Assembly (NCBI RefSeq): GCF_000018425.1
Contig: NC_010424.1
Span: 744,001-808,000, forward strand
DNA: 64,000 bases
Direction: 5' to 3'
DNA from: Candidatus Desulforudis audaxviator MP104C
Lineage (GTDB): Bacteria; Bacillota; Desulfotomaculia; Desulfotomaculales; Desulforudaceae
In this document: in pieces, positions 35,146 to 43,795 of the stretch
Layout of the letters: each line of letters begins with the position of its first letter
Position numbering within the stretch: the first letter of the stretch is position 1
Notes under the pieces: model-generated
What the model saw: only the letters and a program-made list of their open reading frames with translations
What the model was told of the DNA's origin: nothing
The model's database searches: none
Translations under genes and position numbers: made by a program

Positions 35146-36528
35146 TTGATGGCTCTACTCGAGTTCCTGATCGTGGCCTTCCCGGAGGCGGTGCTGATGG
35201 CGGCTCTGGGCTTGGTGTTGGCGGGGGTTCGGCCCCTCTGGACACAACTGGCGGTCATCGGGGCTCTCCAGGCGGGGACGGTTTATCTGGCGCGCTGGTT
35301 GCCGGCTGCTTTCGGGCTGGACGTCTTCTTGCCGGCGGCTGCTTTCGTCATTGCCATCCGCCTGGTTTTGCGTGTGGAATGGAAACCGGCGGCGGTAGCC
35401 GGACTCCTGGCGTTGACCATGCTGATGGCCACTGAGTCCGTCTTGGCTGCGTCTTTGCTTTATTTCAAGAGTTACCCCCTGATCTATTTGTTGGAGGTTC
35501 TCCCCCTGCGCTTTTTCTTCTTTCTCCCGCAAGCGGCTCTGTTGGGGCTGTTGATCTGGCTCTGCCTGCGCTTTGATTTCCGGTTACTCGGGCCGTCTCC
35601 GGGAGATGCAAACACCGCTGAGGACTGGCGTACTTTGAATAAAACCTATTTTCCCTTGGTCCTCCTGGCCTCACTGCCCGTCCTGTTTCTCGGTGTGCTG
35701 GGCCTGGCCTTCCTGGCCGTCCGTAACCTTGTGTTTCCCTTCGAATACCTGCACGTCTTCGTGGCGGGTATTGTACTGGCGCTCCTGGTTTTCGCCGCTT
35801 TTCTTCCCGGCAACATCCGGATCTCCGGCCGCGCGCTGGCAGATTCGTACACGGCCCGGAAAACCGCCGAAACACTGGCGCGTGTCGGAGAACTGCTGCG
35901 CTCCACGCGTCGCCGGCAGCATGACTTCCGCCATCAGCTCCAAACCGTTTACGGTCTGCTGGAGACCGGGCATTACGAGGAAGCACGACAGTACATCCGG
36001 AAGACGTACGACGCCATATCCACGCCTCTGGAACTGATCCGCACCGACTTGCCTCACGCTACGGCACTGCTGTACACCAAACTGGGGCTGGCCGAAGCCA
36101 GACAGATCCGCTTGGAAGCAGCGATCGAGTGTTCACTGCAACACCTGCCCCTGAATCCCCTGGAAACCGGCACGGTGTTCGGTAATCTCATTGACAACGC
36201 CTTGGAGGCGGTGGAAAACCTGCCGCCGCCGGAAAGGGTGGTGCGCCTGGGAATCAGGCGTGACCCGGAAGGCTACGTGATCAGCGTGGCGAACCGGGGC
36301 CGGCCTGCCGCTTCCCACCCGTTCCGGTTTTTCCAGGTCGGCTTCACCACCAAAAGCGGTCACGCCGGATTGGGCCTGGCCACCGTCCGGGAGACCGTGG
36401 CCCGGTATGGTGGAACCGTCACCGTAACGGCCGCCGATGCCGAAACCGTTTTTACCGTGCGGCTGCCGCCGGGTACGGGCTTGAGCACCGGCGAGTGGAC
36501 CCCGAAAAAGGCCGCTTCAAAAGGGTAG
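35146..36528 (+). CDS. Membrane sensor histidine kinase, Spo0B/AgrC-like
   Basis: A TTG/ATG start at 35146-35149 with AGGGGG upstream. The first 230 residues form about seven spans without a PAS or other soluble sensor domain. Then come a Spo0B-like dimerisation helix with the phospho-accepting His (RRQHDFRHQLQTVYGLLETG, near residue 259) and a GHKL ATPase domain with N box (FGNLIDNALEAVENL) and GLGLATV. This layout matches AgrC-type peptide sensors that detect a ligand within the membrane. The cognate LytTR regulator starts 23 bases downstream. The signal is unknown; no AgrB or AgrD-like gene is visible. Confidence 0.88.
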   Translation: MMALLEFLIVAFPEAVLMAALGLVLAGVRPLWTQLAVIGALQAGTVYLARWLPAAFGLDVFLPAAAFVIAIRLVLRVEWKPAAVAGLLALTMLMATESVLAASLLYFKSYPLIYLLEVLPLRFFFFLPQAALLGLLIWLCLRFDFRLLGPSPGDANTAEDWRTLNKTYFPLVLLASLPVLFLGVLGLAFLAVRNLVFPFEYLHVFVAGIVLALLVFAAFLPGNIRISGRALADSYTARKTAETLARVGELLRSTRRRQHDFRHQLQTVYGLLETGHYEEARQYIRKTYDAISTPLELIRTDLPHATALLYTKLGLAEARQIRLEAAIECSLQHLPLNPLETGTVFGNLIDNALEAVENLPPPERVVRLGIRRDPEGYVISVANRGRPAASHPFRFFQVGFTTKSGHAGLGLATVRETVARYGGTVTVTAADAETVFTVRLPPGTGLSTGEWTPKKAASKG

Positions 36529-36550
36529 AACCGTCGGAGGGGAGTCAGCC

Positions 36551-37333
36551 TTGTCGTTCACTGTTTTGATTGCCGAAGACGATCCGGCGATGCGCCGGGT
36601 GCTGAAAAAGATAGCCGAAGAAGACGGCCGCCTGCGGGTGGTGGGTGAGGCGGGAAACGGAACCGAGGCGCTGGCGTTGTTCGAAAAGCTCCGGCCCCGC
36701 ATTGTTTTTGTGGACATCGACCTGCCCCTCAAGGACGGGGTCTCCCTGGCCCGGGACATCTTTGCCCGTGAGCCCCGAACCCATTTTGTTTTCATTACCG
36801 CATCCGACGACTACCGGGAAGCCGCTTTCGAGGTTTACGCCTGCGACTACCTGGTGAAGCCTTTCCGCCTGGAACGTCTCCGGCAAACTTTGACCCGCCT
36901 GGCTGACGTCTTGGCCGGATCCGCCGGCGACTACCGGGCCGGGCCGGATCTTTCCGTTTCAGCGGGCGGTCCGGCCGGCGACACCCTGTTTCTGCTCCGC
37001 ACCGATTCCCGGACGGCGGTATTGGACCGGAAGGAGATTCTCTTCGTCACCCGGGAGGGACGTCAGACCGTGGTCTATCACGTGCACGGCCGGCTGGAAA
37101 CCGGAGACAATTTGAAGACTTTGGCCGATAAACTGGGCGGCTACCCCTTCTTCCGAACCCACAAGGGCTTTATCGTCAACCTGCGGATGGTACGTGAGAT
37201 CGTTCCTGCCGGCCGCGGCACCTATGAACTCATCATGGCCCACACCAACCGGAGACCCTTGATGACCGCCAGGAAGTTCCGGGAAATGGAGCGCGTATTG
37301 GCAGCCGGAAAAAACACCGATACGGTAATTTGA
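36551..37333 (+). CDS. LytTR-family response regulator
   Basis: GGAGGGGAG lies seven bases before TTG 36551. The receiver domain (residues 3-120) has the acidic pocket Asp10/Asp11, phospho-acceptor Asp55 (IVFVDIDLPL) and Lys103 (YLVKPF). The C-terminal LytTR domain (about 148-255) shows KEILFVTREGRQTVVYHV and FFRTHKGFIVNLRMV, the DNA-binding fold of AgrA/LytR/ComE regulators. With the AgrC-like kinase it forms a two-component system. A fitting direct repeat lies directly downstream, in front of the lipoprotein gene, so that operon is the likely target. Confidence 0.92.
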   Translation: MSFTVLIAEDDPAMRRVLKKIAEEDGRLRVVGEAGNGTEALALFEKLRPRIVFVDIDLPLKDGVSLARDIFAREPRTHFVFITASDDYREAAFEVYACDYLVKPFRLERLRQTLTRLADVLAGSAGDYRAGPDLSVSAGGPAGDTLFLLRTDSRTAVLDRKEILFVTREGRQTVVYHVHGRLETGDNLKTLADKLGGYPFFRTHKGFIVNLRMVREIVPAGRGTYELIMAHTNRRPLMTARKFREMERVLAAGKNTDTVI

Positions 37334-37344
37334 AACATTGATTG

Positions 37345-37378
37345 GCAGTCTTTAGACTAGTGTTTGCAGTTTTCAGAC
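37345..37378 (+). promoter_or_regulatory. Predicted LytTR operator, 21-bp-period direct repeat
   Basis: GCAGTCTTTAGAC (37345-37357) and GCAGTTTTCAGAC (37366-37378) are 13-bp direct repeats whose starts are 21 bp apart, two helical turns. This is the arrangement bound by AgrA/ComE-type LytTR regulators. A CATAAT -10-like hexamer follows at 37413-37418, without a good -35, as expected for an activated promoter in front of the gene at 37500. Confidence 0.7.
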
Positions 37379-37499
37379 ACGAGTGGTAGACGAACGCGGA
37401 CCGTCCCTCTACCATAATGATGAGAGGCACGGGCTTTCGGCGCCTGCTCCGGAACGGCGGCGCCGTCCCGAAAAACTGTAAACGAGGGGGATTCAGTGT

Positions 37500-37943
37500 A
37501 TGGGCGGTTTTGGCCACGTGATCCGGGTTTTGTTGGTGATGGTGCTGGCGCTGGCATTGTTAGCCGGTTGCGGGCGGGGAGAGACAGTAGACGTGGATCA
37601 GGTGCGGTCCTATGCGGATCCAATGGCGGAGAATATCCTGCAAGCTTTTAACGATGACGACTATGACCGGTTCTTCAAGGATTTCAGCCAAACAGAAAAA
37701 CGTGCTGCACCTCCGGAACCTGAGTTCTTGGAAACCAATGAGCAAATCAAGAATAGGATCGGGGATTACGTTTCCAAGGAATACTGGCAGAACGAAGCCA
37801 AAGACGGGTTGGTCACCGTCTTCTACCGGGCGAAATTCACGGGAGAGGACGACGTATTGGTCCGGGCCATCTTCCGCGAAGTAGACGGGGAAATGAAGGT
37901 GGCGGGCTTCTGGCTTGACTCGCCTAAGCTGCGGCAGCCCTAA
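37500..37943 (+). CDS. Lipoprotein with NTF2-like (DUF3887-type) domain
   Basis: ATG 37500 after a moderate GAGGGGGA site. The product of 147 residues has a lipoprotein signal (VLLVMVLALALLAGC) and a soluble domain (QAFNDDDYDRFFKDF, VTVFYRAKFTGEDDVLVRAI) with the alpha+beta pattern of NTF2-like DUF3887 proteins. It is the first gene after the LytTR operator and is followed by two membrane protein genes in the same direction. It probably binds a small ligand or peptide outside the membrane (inference from class and place). Confidence 0.75.
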   Translation: MGGFGHVIRVLLVMVLALALLAGCGRGETVDVDQVRSYADPMAENILQAFNDDDYDRFFKDFSQTEKRAAPPEPEFLETNEQIKNRIGDYVSKEYWQNEAKDGLVTVFYRAKFTGEDDVLVRAIFREVDGEMKVAGFWLDSPKLRQP

Positions 37944-38007
37944 CGGCGCGTGATTGATCTCGTTATTGCAGGCACCGCGGTGCTCTGGCATTCGGGGGTG
38001 CGATGAT

Positions 38008-38562
38008 TTGTCTTACCAGGTGACTTATGCGGAGGTCTTAAAGGCGACCTTCGTCCCGCCGGAATTCTTACTGTACTTGGCGGTAATCGGTGTGCCGCTC
38101 TTCTTGATCATTGTACTGTTATGGCTGTGGAGACAGGGTGGCGTGAACCGCAGACACCTGTGGCCCCTGGCACTGGCCCTGGTCATCGCCGTTGCGGCTC
38201 CCCTTGGGGCAAGTGTGCCAACAACCGGGGCGGGCTGGCAGTTGAGCGGTGATGGGCAGTTAAGCATTAAAGCCCCGCCGGTCACGGCGACGCTGGACCT
38301 GGCAGAAACGAAAGCGGCTCTTACGGAGTACTCAGGACCCTGGCGGCCGGTGCGGCGGACCAACGGGTTCGGCGTGCCGGGAATGACCACGGGCTGGTGC
38401 CGGCTGGCCAACGGTGAAAAGGCGGTGGTCTTCCGCCACCAGAGAACGGCCCGGATGCTGGTGCTGGAGTCGGAAGGCCGGTATTATGTGCTGGCCCATC
38501 CTGGCGTGGAGGAGTTGTATAAGCATTTGGTGTCCCGGGGGGTGCGGCCGGGTGACTTCTGA
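38008..38562 (+). CDS. Membrane protein of the LytTR-linked operon
   Basis: TTG 38008 is preferred over an upstream ATG because SYQVTYAEVLKATFVPP aligns with the paralogue at 29265. It has two spans (FLLYLAVIGVPLFLIIVLLW; LWPLALALVIAVAAPLGA) and a beta-rich PH-like domain (GAGWQLSGDGQLSIKAPPVT, GFGVPGMTTGWCRLANGEK), ending AHPGVEELYKHLVSRGVRPG. Its stop overlaps the GTG of the next gene, so the two are translationally coupled and their products probably work together. Confidence 0.72.
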   Translation: MSYQVTYAEVLKATFVPPEFLLYLAVIGVPLFLIIVLLWLWRQGGVNRRHLWPLALALVIAVAAPLGASVPTTGAGWQLSGDGQLSIKAPPVTATLDLAETKAALTEYSGPWRPVRRTNGFGVPGMTTGWCRLANGEKAVVFRHQRTARMLVLESEGRYYVLAHPGVEELYKHLVSRGVRPGDF

Positions 38563-39058
38563 TTTCAAAATGGCGCCCTGGGACCGATTAACACGTGTTT
38601 TTACCCCGGGGGCTTTTATCCTGGTGGGCGTCATATCATATGATCTCTTGTTCCGAAACGAATCGGGGGTATGGTTCACCCTGGCTATTCTCTCTCCGGT
38701 CTGGATCATGTTTGGCCTGACTTACCTGTTCGCACCGCGTGGATTCCGGGTATCCCCCGAGGGCGTAATCATACGTCGCCCAATCGGGCCGATAGTCATC
38801 CCCTATGCGGACATCGGGGCCGTGGAGGTGGTGGAGCAGGTCAAGCCGGGTCTCAGGCTGTTCGGCTCCGGCGGGCTTTTCGGCTGGATCGGGCTTTTTG
38901 CCATCCGGGGCGGGGGTTCGGCCAAGGTGTACGCCACCCGCTGGGACCGGATGGTGCGGGTGAAAACCCGGCAAGAGATTTACCTCTTGTCTCCGGCGGA
39001 CCCGGAGGCATTCCTGGAAGCAGTGCGTCAACACCAGAAGCTCACTACTTACGGCTGA
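38552..39058 (+). CDS. PH-like membrane protein, coupled to the preceding gene
   Basis: GTG 38552 overlaps the previous gene by 11 bases. The 168-residue product starts SDFKMAPWDRLTRVF, has two spans and a PH-like domain (GFRVSPEGVIIRRPIGPIVI, IPYADIGAVEVVE, RMVRVKTRQEIYLLSPADPE), ending PEAFLEAVRQHQ. It is a paralogue of the genes at 27538 and 28131. bPH proteins of this layout are linked in Bacillus to resistance against membrane-active peptides; a role in envelope defence under the LytTR system is inferred. Confidence 0.72.
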   Translation: MTSDFKMAPWDRLTRVFTPGAFILVGVISYDLLFRNESGVWFTLAILSPVWIMFGLTYLFAPRGFRVSPEGVIIRRPIGPIVIPYADIGAVEVVEQVKPGLRLFGSGGLFGWIGLFAIRGGGSAKVYATRWDRMVRVKTRQEIYLLSPADPEAFLEAVRQHQKLTTYG

Positions 39059-39201
39059 GCCTGTAAGAGCATAAAAAAGGCCAACCTTACCTCGATAGAA
39101 TCGAAAGGCGCATTAAAGAAATCCTGAAACACGGGATCGAGACAATCTGACCGGGGGCTGCCTATGCCTTTTAAAGCTCAGTATCACTGGAGCTGAATCG
39201 A

Positions 39202-39519
39202 CTATACAAGCCAGCCGTAATCTTGACGGCAATCTACGATGTAATCGATATACACTGCGTCATCCTTGATCTGATAGATGAGCAAATACCGCTTGTCCAC
39301 AAGCAGCTTTCTGTACTTATTTGCGAGCAACAGTGGATCTGTGAGCCAAGAACCACGCTCTGGGAACTCCTGCAGGGATTTTGCGGCCTCGACGATGTCT
39401 GTCCTGAGCTTGTCAGCCGCTTGGGCGCTGACCTGCGCCAAAAAGCGGACGTGCTGCACGAGCGCTTCTCCAGCCCGTTCTGAGATTATGACGTGATACC
39501 GCTTATCCACGTTGTTCAT
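39202..39519 (-). CDS. ParE/RelE-type toxin
   Basis: The start ATG 39519 lies inside the end of the antitoxin gene (overlap of 17 bases), giving 105 residues; upstream ATGs are possible. The fold signature is clear: an N-terminal strand YHVIISERA, two helices, then PERGSWLTDPLLLANKYRKL, KRYLLIYQIKDDAVYIDYI and the end DCRQDYGWL. RelE relatives cleave mRNA on ribosomes and ParE relatives block gyrase; I cannot separate the two by eye, although the missing C-terminal Tyr/His of RelE favours ParE. It pairs with the Phd-like antitoxin. Confidence 0.85.
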   Translation of the reverse strand: MNNVDKRYHVIISERAGEALVQHVRFLAQVSAQAADKLRTDIVEAAKSLQEFPERGSWLTDPLLLANKYRKLLVDKRYLLIYQIKDDAVYIDYIVDCRQDYGWLV

Positions 39520-39787
39520 TGGCAGCATCTTCAATTGCTTTTTTCATTATCTCGTCCAATTGGCCGATTGAAAAGCCCCTTTTCCCTGATAATCTGTCCT
39601 CCTCAACGGCAACAAGCTGCTCCCGCAGTCTCAGCATGCTTTCACGCCGGGAAAACGTGGCAATGTCCATCACCACTAAATCCCCCTCCCCGTTCTTCGT
39701 GAGGAAGACAGGCTCTTTCGTGCTCTTGCAAAGCGCGGCTATTTCGTTGTAGTTCTTGCGTATTGCCGCAGACGGCTTGATAATCAT
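39503..39787 (-). CDS. Phd/YefM-type antitoxin
   Basis: AGAGGTGGG lies about nine bases before ATG 39787 (GTG 39790 and TTG 39793 are alternatives). The N-terminal Phd/YefM DNA-binding fold is visible (IKPSAAIRKNYNEIAALCKS, EPVFLTKNGEGDLVVMDIAT), followed by an acidic toxin-neutralising helix (QLDEIMKKAIEDAANEQ). Antitoxin first, toxin overlapping, is the standard order. It would bind and silence the toxin and repress the operon. Confidence 0.88.
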   Translation of the reverse strand: MIIKPSAAIRKNYNEIAALCKSTKEPVFLTKNGEGDLVVMDIATFSRRESMLRLREQLVAVEEDRLSGKRGFSIGQLDEIMKKAIEDAANEQRG

Positions 39788-39839
39788 CACCAACGACCCA
39801 CCTCTTGTAGCATCATATTATGCTTATCATATGTTTACT

Positions 39840-40075
39840 TTACTACATCTATTCCCTGGAATCAAGTCACGCGGCTGGAAGGTGGCGGGCGCCAAACTGG
39901 CCGCCGTTCTGGCCGGGCTCTCCGCGCTGCTGGTCTTCAGTCTGGCCAGTTACTGGCTGTTTTTCGGGAGACACTTCTTGGGAATGATCGCCGAAGTATC
40001 GGTCATTCCGCTGCAGTGGCTCGTGGTGACCGGTTTGCTGCTGATCGCCTACTGGGCGGTCACGGAACCCCAAAG
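39840..40075 (+). pseudogene. Fragment of a polytopic membrane protein
   Basis: The plus frame reads two good spans (VAGAKLAAVLAGLSALLVFSL and IPLQWLVVTGLLLIAYWAV) within an open frame from 39756, but there is no proper start or continuation. The hydrophobic pattern is much better than in the antisense frame. It meets the convergent lipoprotein remnant at about 40.08 kb, so both lost their ends. Confidence 0.4.
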
Positions 40076-40143
40076 AACCGCCGCCCGGACCGGAGATCCG
40101 CAGCCACAGCCTGTTGCCGGGGGCCGGGAACAACTGGGGTATC

Positions 40144-41310
40144 TCATAACCCAGGGGCTGTTTCAGGTGTACCTGCCCCTCCCGGTCCAGGGCGAACAGG
40201 GTTCCCCACTGGCCGAGATAGACCAGCGACATCAAGGGCCAAAAGCGCCCTCCGGTGCCTGGAATCAAGGACGTAGGTCTGCCCTTCCGCCCCTTTCAGC
40301 CACCTCTGCAAGCTCACATATTTGTTTTCCGGCCAACTCTCTCCGAGTCGCCCCGAGAGGAAGCCGTCCATACTGAGATCGAGATCGGCCACTTCCCTGC
40401 CGCCGGCGGCAAAAATCGTGGCGCCCCTGGAAGTATAGACCCTCAGGGTGCCGTCCCGCTCCGGCACCATGCCCGGTGATGTAACGGGCACGGGCCGCGA
40501 CCAGCGCACGGCTCCGGCAGGGGAAAGGCTGAACACGGCCTGTTCGGTGCCCAGATAGACGCCGCCCGTAGCGGCGGGGGCTGGCGGCACAACCACGGGA
40601 TGGGGAGCCGGAAAGACCCATGCCACTTCACCCTGAGGGGTAATGGACCACAGTTGTTCCCCGGTGGTGACAAAGAGTTCCCCCGCCGCCCCCAGGGCCA
40701 TTCGCGGCTGATCCCCGCCGGACGGCAGCCGGAGCCGCCAGGCCAGACCTCCCTCGTTGTCCACCGCCAGCAGCGTCCCTCCCCGTTCAAGGACGAAGGC
40801 GTTCCCTTCCGGAGCAGGCAGCAGCTCCAAGACAGGGGAGGAAAGAGGCAAGGCGGCGGTCCAAAGCACCCGCCCGTTGCCGTCCAGCCGGGATAGGCCG
40901 CCGCCGGCCAGGCGGAAAAAGCTGCTCCCGTCAATGGGATAAATGCGCTCAGGCCCCGCAACCACCAACAGGTTCGGGTCCTTTGACAACCAGGCCGGCT
41001 GTACCTGGGGAATAGGCCAGGCCAGCTCCACCCGGCTGTTTGCAGCCGACCACTTGACCTCCACGCCCAGGGTCACCAGCTGCTCCTACAGCACGGCGAG
41101 GATCTGCGGTTCCTTGACGTTCAGGGGCTTGCGGTAAACTCCGTCTTGCGCATCACTCTTTTCCAGCCCGGCGATTCCCGCCGCCACCTCACTGAAACAC
41201 ACCTCGACGCGCTCGCCGCCGGGTTCGGCCCCGCATCCGGCACTCAAAAGAAGACCCAGGACACAGACCAAAACCGCCAACGGCTTCCAGGGAGAGTATT
41301 TCACCACCAC
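40144..41310 (-). pseudogene. PQQ-repeat propeller lipoprotein, in-frame TAG and frameshift
   Basis: GTG 41310 has GGAGG upstream. A lipoprotein signal (LAVLVCVLGLLLSAGC) and about 50 residues lead to TAG at 41086-41088, after which the same frame continues EQLVTLGVEVKWSAANSRV and a PQQ-like propeller (DGNGRVLWTAALPL, DNEGGLAWRLRL, TPQGEVAWVFPA). Near 40270 the better continuation (WPLMSLVYLGQWGTLFALD) moves to another frame. At least two lesions are therefore needed. It was probably part of an operon with the propeller lipoprotein whose gene ends at 41354. Confidence 0.7.
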
Positions 41311-41353
41311 TATCGACCTCCAGGGAAAGTACTTCGCCATTGTCATCAAACTC

Positions 41354-42916
41354 CTATCTCCACTGGTTGATAACCTGCCAAGCGAGCCAGCCGAAAAAGG
41401 CCGCATAGGGCGCGAGCAGCGCCAAGGCCAGCCGCGGCCTTTGCCGGGACATCGCCAACGCTGCAAGGACCAGGAAGAGGGGCAGAAAGACGGCAACGTT
41501 GCGGAAACGGGGTGTAGCCAGCAAGTAGAGGGCAAACGGTACTGTCAGCAGCGCGCCTAGAAGCAACCATAAGGGCCGACGTCTGGCAATCCCGTAGACG
41601 GAGGCGGCCACGGCGATCACAATGGCCGGCCAGAATAGATACCCAATCAGATAGTTCGGGAAGAGTATGTCCGCGATGATTTCCGCAGCCGCCCTTGGCG
41701 GTCCCGGCGGCTTTCTAAGGTCAAGGGTATGGACTGTACCTTCGGGGCTTTGCACTTCCAAGACGTGCTCGTTCAACCACCGGTATTGACGGCTCCTGGC
41801 ATAGTCTTCTTCGGTAGTGCCGAAGGACCCACCCCTAGATTGCGCATCAATTACGTTAAACTCATCCCCGTCGCTGAAAGCCAGCATCCCGCCGTCAGGA
41901 CTCACCGCCACGGGCCCCAACAGCGCCGGAGTGTCAAAACCGGTCTGCCACAGCACCTTCCTATCGCCGGTATCCAGTTCGATCCGGTACAGGGTGTTCT
42001 GCACGGCACCGTGATAGCCAGGATCATCCGTGACCACCGCCGGCACCATCCGTTCCAAGAAGACCGTGCGCCCGAAACCGGCTTTGTAGGCTTCCACAGA
42101 CAGCAGCCCGGGGTCGGGGGTGAAAAGCGGATAGTGGTGGCGCTGTTCCAGCTCGAACACGCGGACCTGCGGCTCCACAGACCAGTCAAGATCGTACGGC
42201 CGGTCGCCAGCCTGATACAGGAGGGTCCGGCCATCCCAGTAAAGGAAGTGTTGGAAAAGCGGCACGTCCGCGGCGAGCAGCCTGGGAATTTGGTCTCTCA
42301 GGTCAACCAGATAGAAATTGCCGCGGTAACAGTAGACGAGCCGTCCGCCGTCGCCGGCCCAGAGGAGGTGGAAGCCGGGAATCCAACCCACCAGGTCTTC
42401 CTGGGAGTATTCACGGTATGCTTCATTGTCTTTGACGAGCACGGTGGCAGTTCCAGTATCCGCGTCGACCAGAACCAGGTTCAGCCCGGAATCCACCGGT
42501 GTCTGGTCGGCAAGCGCAATGTGACGGCCGTCCGGCGACCAAAATCCGGCCAGTTCCCCGCAGGCCAGCTCAGGCCTGGTCCACTCGGACCACGACCCGG
42601 CGACCAGGTCCACGCCGAAGACGCGGCGCTGGTTGGAGACAACAGTCTGACCGTCAAAGAACTCAAGGACTACCAAGACTCTTCTCCCGTCGGTGCTGGG
42701 TAACTCAAAACCACCCCGTGCCGCCTCGCCGAGGATAAGCCGGTATTCATCACCCCGGCGCAGGGCGAGCTTTCCGTCTTCCCGGTTCAGCTCCCACCGG
42801 GGTCCGGATGACGGAGCACGGTAAGAAATCCCCTCGCCATCCCGTGCCACGGCACAGCCGCCGGCCAGGATTGCCAGGCAGATAATGGCAACCAGCATCC
42901 TGAGGAGTCTAGGCAC
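41354..42916 (-). CDS. TolB-like propeller lipoprotein with C-terminal spans
   Basis: GTG 42916 follows AGGTGG; the open frame extends upstream without a signal. The product of 520 residues has a lipobox ILAGGC, PD40-type propeller repeats (FWSPDGRHIALA, LLWAGDGGRLVYC, AVSPDGGMLAFSDG) and, unusually, four or more membrane spans at the C-terminus (YLFWPAIVIAVAASVYGIA; LLLGALLTVPFALYLLATP; AVFLPLFLVLAALAM; LALLAPYAAFFGWLAW). A lipid-anchored propeller tethered again by spans is an uncommon layout. No close partner is known to me. Confidence 0.75.
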   Translation of the reverse strand: MPRLLRMLVAIICLAILAGGCAVARDGEGISYRAPSSGPRWELNREDGKLALRRGDEYRLILGEAARGGFELPSTDGRRVLVVLEFFDGQTVVSNQRRVFGVDLVAGSWSEWTRPELACGELAGFWSPDGRHIALADQTPVDSGLNLVLVDADTGTATVLVKDNEAYREYSQEDLVGWIPGFHLLWAGDGGRLVYCYRGNFYLVDLRDQIPRLLAADVPLFQHFLYWDGRTLLYQAGDRPYDLDWSVEPQVRVFELEQRHHYPLFTPDPGLLSVEAYKAGFGRTVFLERMVPAVVTDDPGYHGAVQNTLYRIELDTGDRKVLWQTGFDTPALLGPVAVSPDGGMLAFSDGDEFNVIDAQSRGGSFGTTEEDYARSRQYRWLNEHVLEVQSPEGTVHTLDLRKPPGPPRAAAEIIADILFPNYLIGYLFWPAIVIAVAASVYGIARRRPLWLLLGALLTVPFALYLLATPRFRNVAVFLPLFLVLAALAMSRQRPRLALALLAPYAAFFGWLAWQVINQWR

Positions 42917-43043
42917 GCGTATTCCACCACCTGCCAGGAGCAAGACCGACTCCACACACGATATAGAACCAATCAAACGGTGTAACCAAAAGAGAAGTGA
43001 CCGGTGTTCCTCCGAAAGCCACCCAGGCAATATTCCCGCGGCC

Positions 43044-43180
43044 CTAATACTCCGGGACCAGCTCCCGGTTCTTTCGTCTATACACGCTCAGGACAAGTCC
43101 CAGGGCCGTCATGTTGACCACAAACAGGGAGCCGCCGTAGCTGATAAAGGGCAGGCTTACTCCACTGATCGGCGCCAGTC
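43044..43180 (-). pseudogene. FtsW/RodA/SpoVE C-terminal scrap
   Basis: The minus frame gives [19 protein letters not shown], a span and the end [12 protein letters not shown] before TAG 43044. [10 protein letters not shown] is the hallmark of SEDS peptidoglycan polymerases (FtsW, RodA, SpoVE). Only about 45 residues remain. Confidence 0.8.
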
Positions 43181-43263
43181 AAGTGTCAAGGGGTCGGGCA
43201 AAAAAGACAGGCTTCTATATGACTGGACTCTCTCCCAAAGCCAACGGTTTTCAAAGATTGATC

Positions 43264-43767
43264 TTAAATGCCGCCGCAACGGAAGACCCCAATGGGGTTT
43301 TTGTGGTATTCAACCAACTGCAGAACCTCGCGCCTTTCCTTGCCGTCTTCGGTCCAAGTCACGACTACCTCCCCCTGCCGCAGGCATTCTTCGAGTCGGG
43401 AAATGCCCACCTGGTAAAGCCCTTGCCAACTTCTACCCCAAGAGGAAAACGGCGCGATACTTTCTTTGCCGCTGTTCAGGTGCAGCGGCTCGGGGAAAGC
43501 GCATCCCAGATGGGCTTCCTCCCGAATCTCTTCGCGAAGCGGGTCCTTCACCCGTGGGTAGGCAGTCAGTCTAAGATCGTAAATGTCATCAATACCATAT
43601 ACGGGTGCGTGTTTGACTGTAATGCAGAAGGTCACCCGCCAGTGGTCGCTTTCGAAAACGGCCCGCACCCGCCCTTCGTCTTTGAGACATCCCGAAAGAA
43701 ACGGCACCAGCGCCAGGATGCCCATAACAACCGCAACGGCTTTCATCTTTGAAAGTGCCGTGTTCAT
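43264..43767 (-). CDS. Lipoprotein, function unknown
   Basis: AGGGAGGG precedes ATG 43767. A product of 167 residues with lipoprotein signal (VVMGILALVPFLSGC) and a beta-rich body (WRVTFCITVKHAPVYGIDD, DLRLTAYPRVKD, GEVVVTWTEDGKERREVLQ). No family is recognised. It stands alone between a SEDS scrap and an IS3 scrap. Confidence 0.6.
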   Translation of the reverse strand: MNTALSKMKAVAVVMGILALVPFLSGCLKDEGRVRAVFESDHWRVTFCITVKHAPVYGIDDIYDLRLTAYPRVKDPLREEIREEAHLGCAFPEPLHLNSGKESIAPFSSWGRSWQGLYQVGISRLEECLRQGEVVVTWTEDGKERREVLQLVEYHKNPIGVFRCGGI

Positions 43768-43795
43768 TTTAACCCTCCCTATCCAACCGGCACGG

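Noticed and set aside
35155-36057. Several 90-170 residue minus-strand frames under the histidine kinase
   Set aside because: They are antisense to spans and GHKL motifs and have no start signals.
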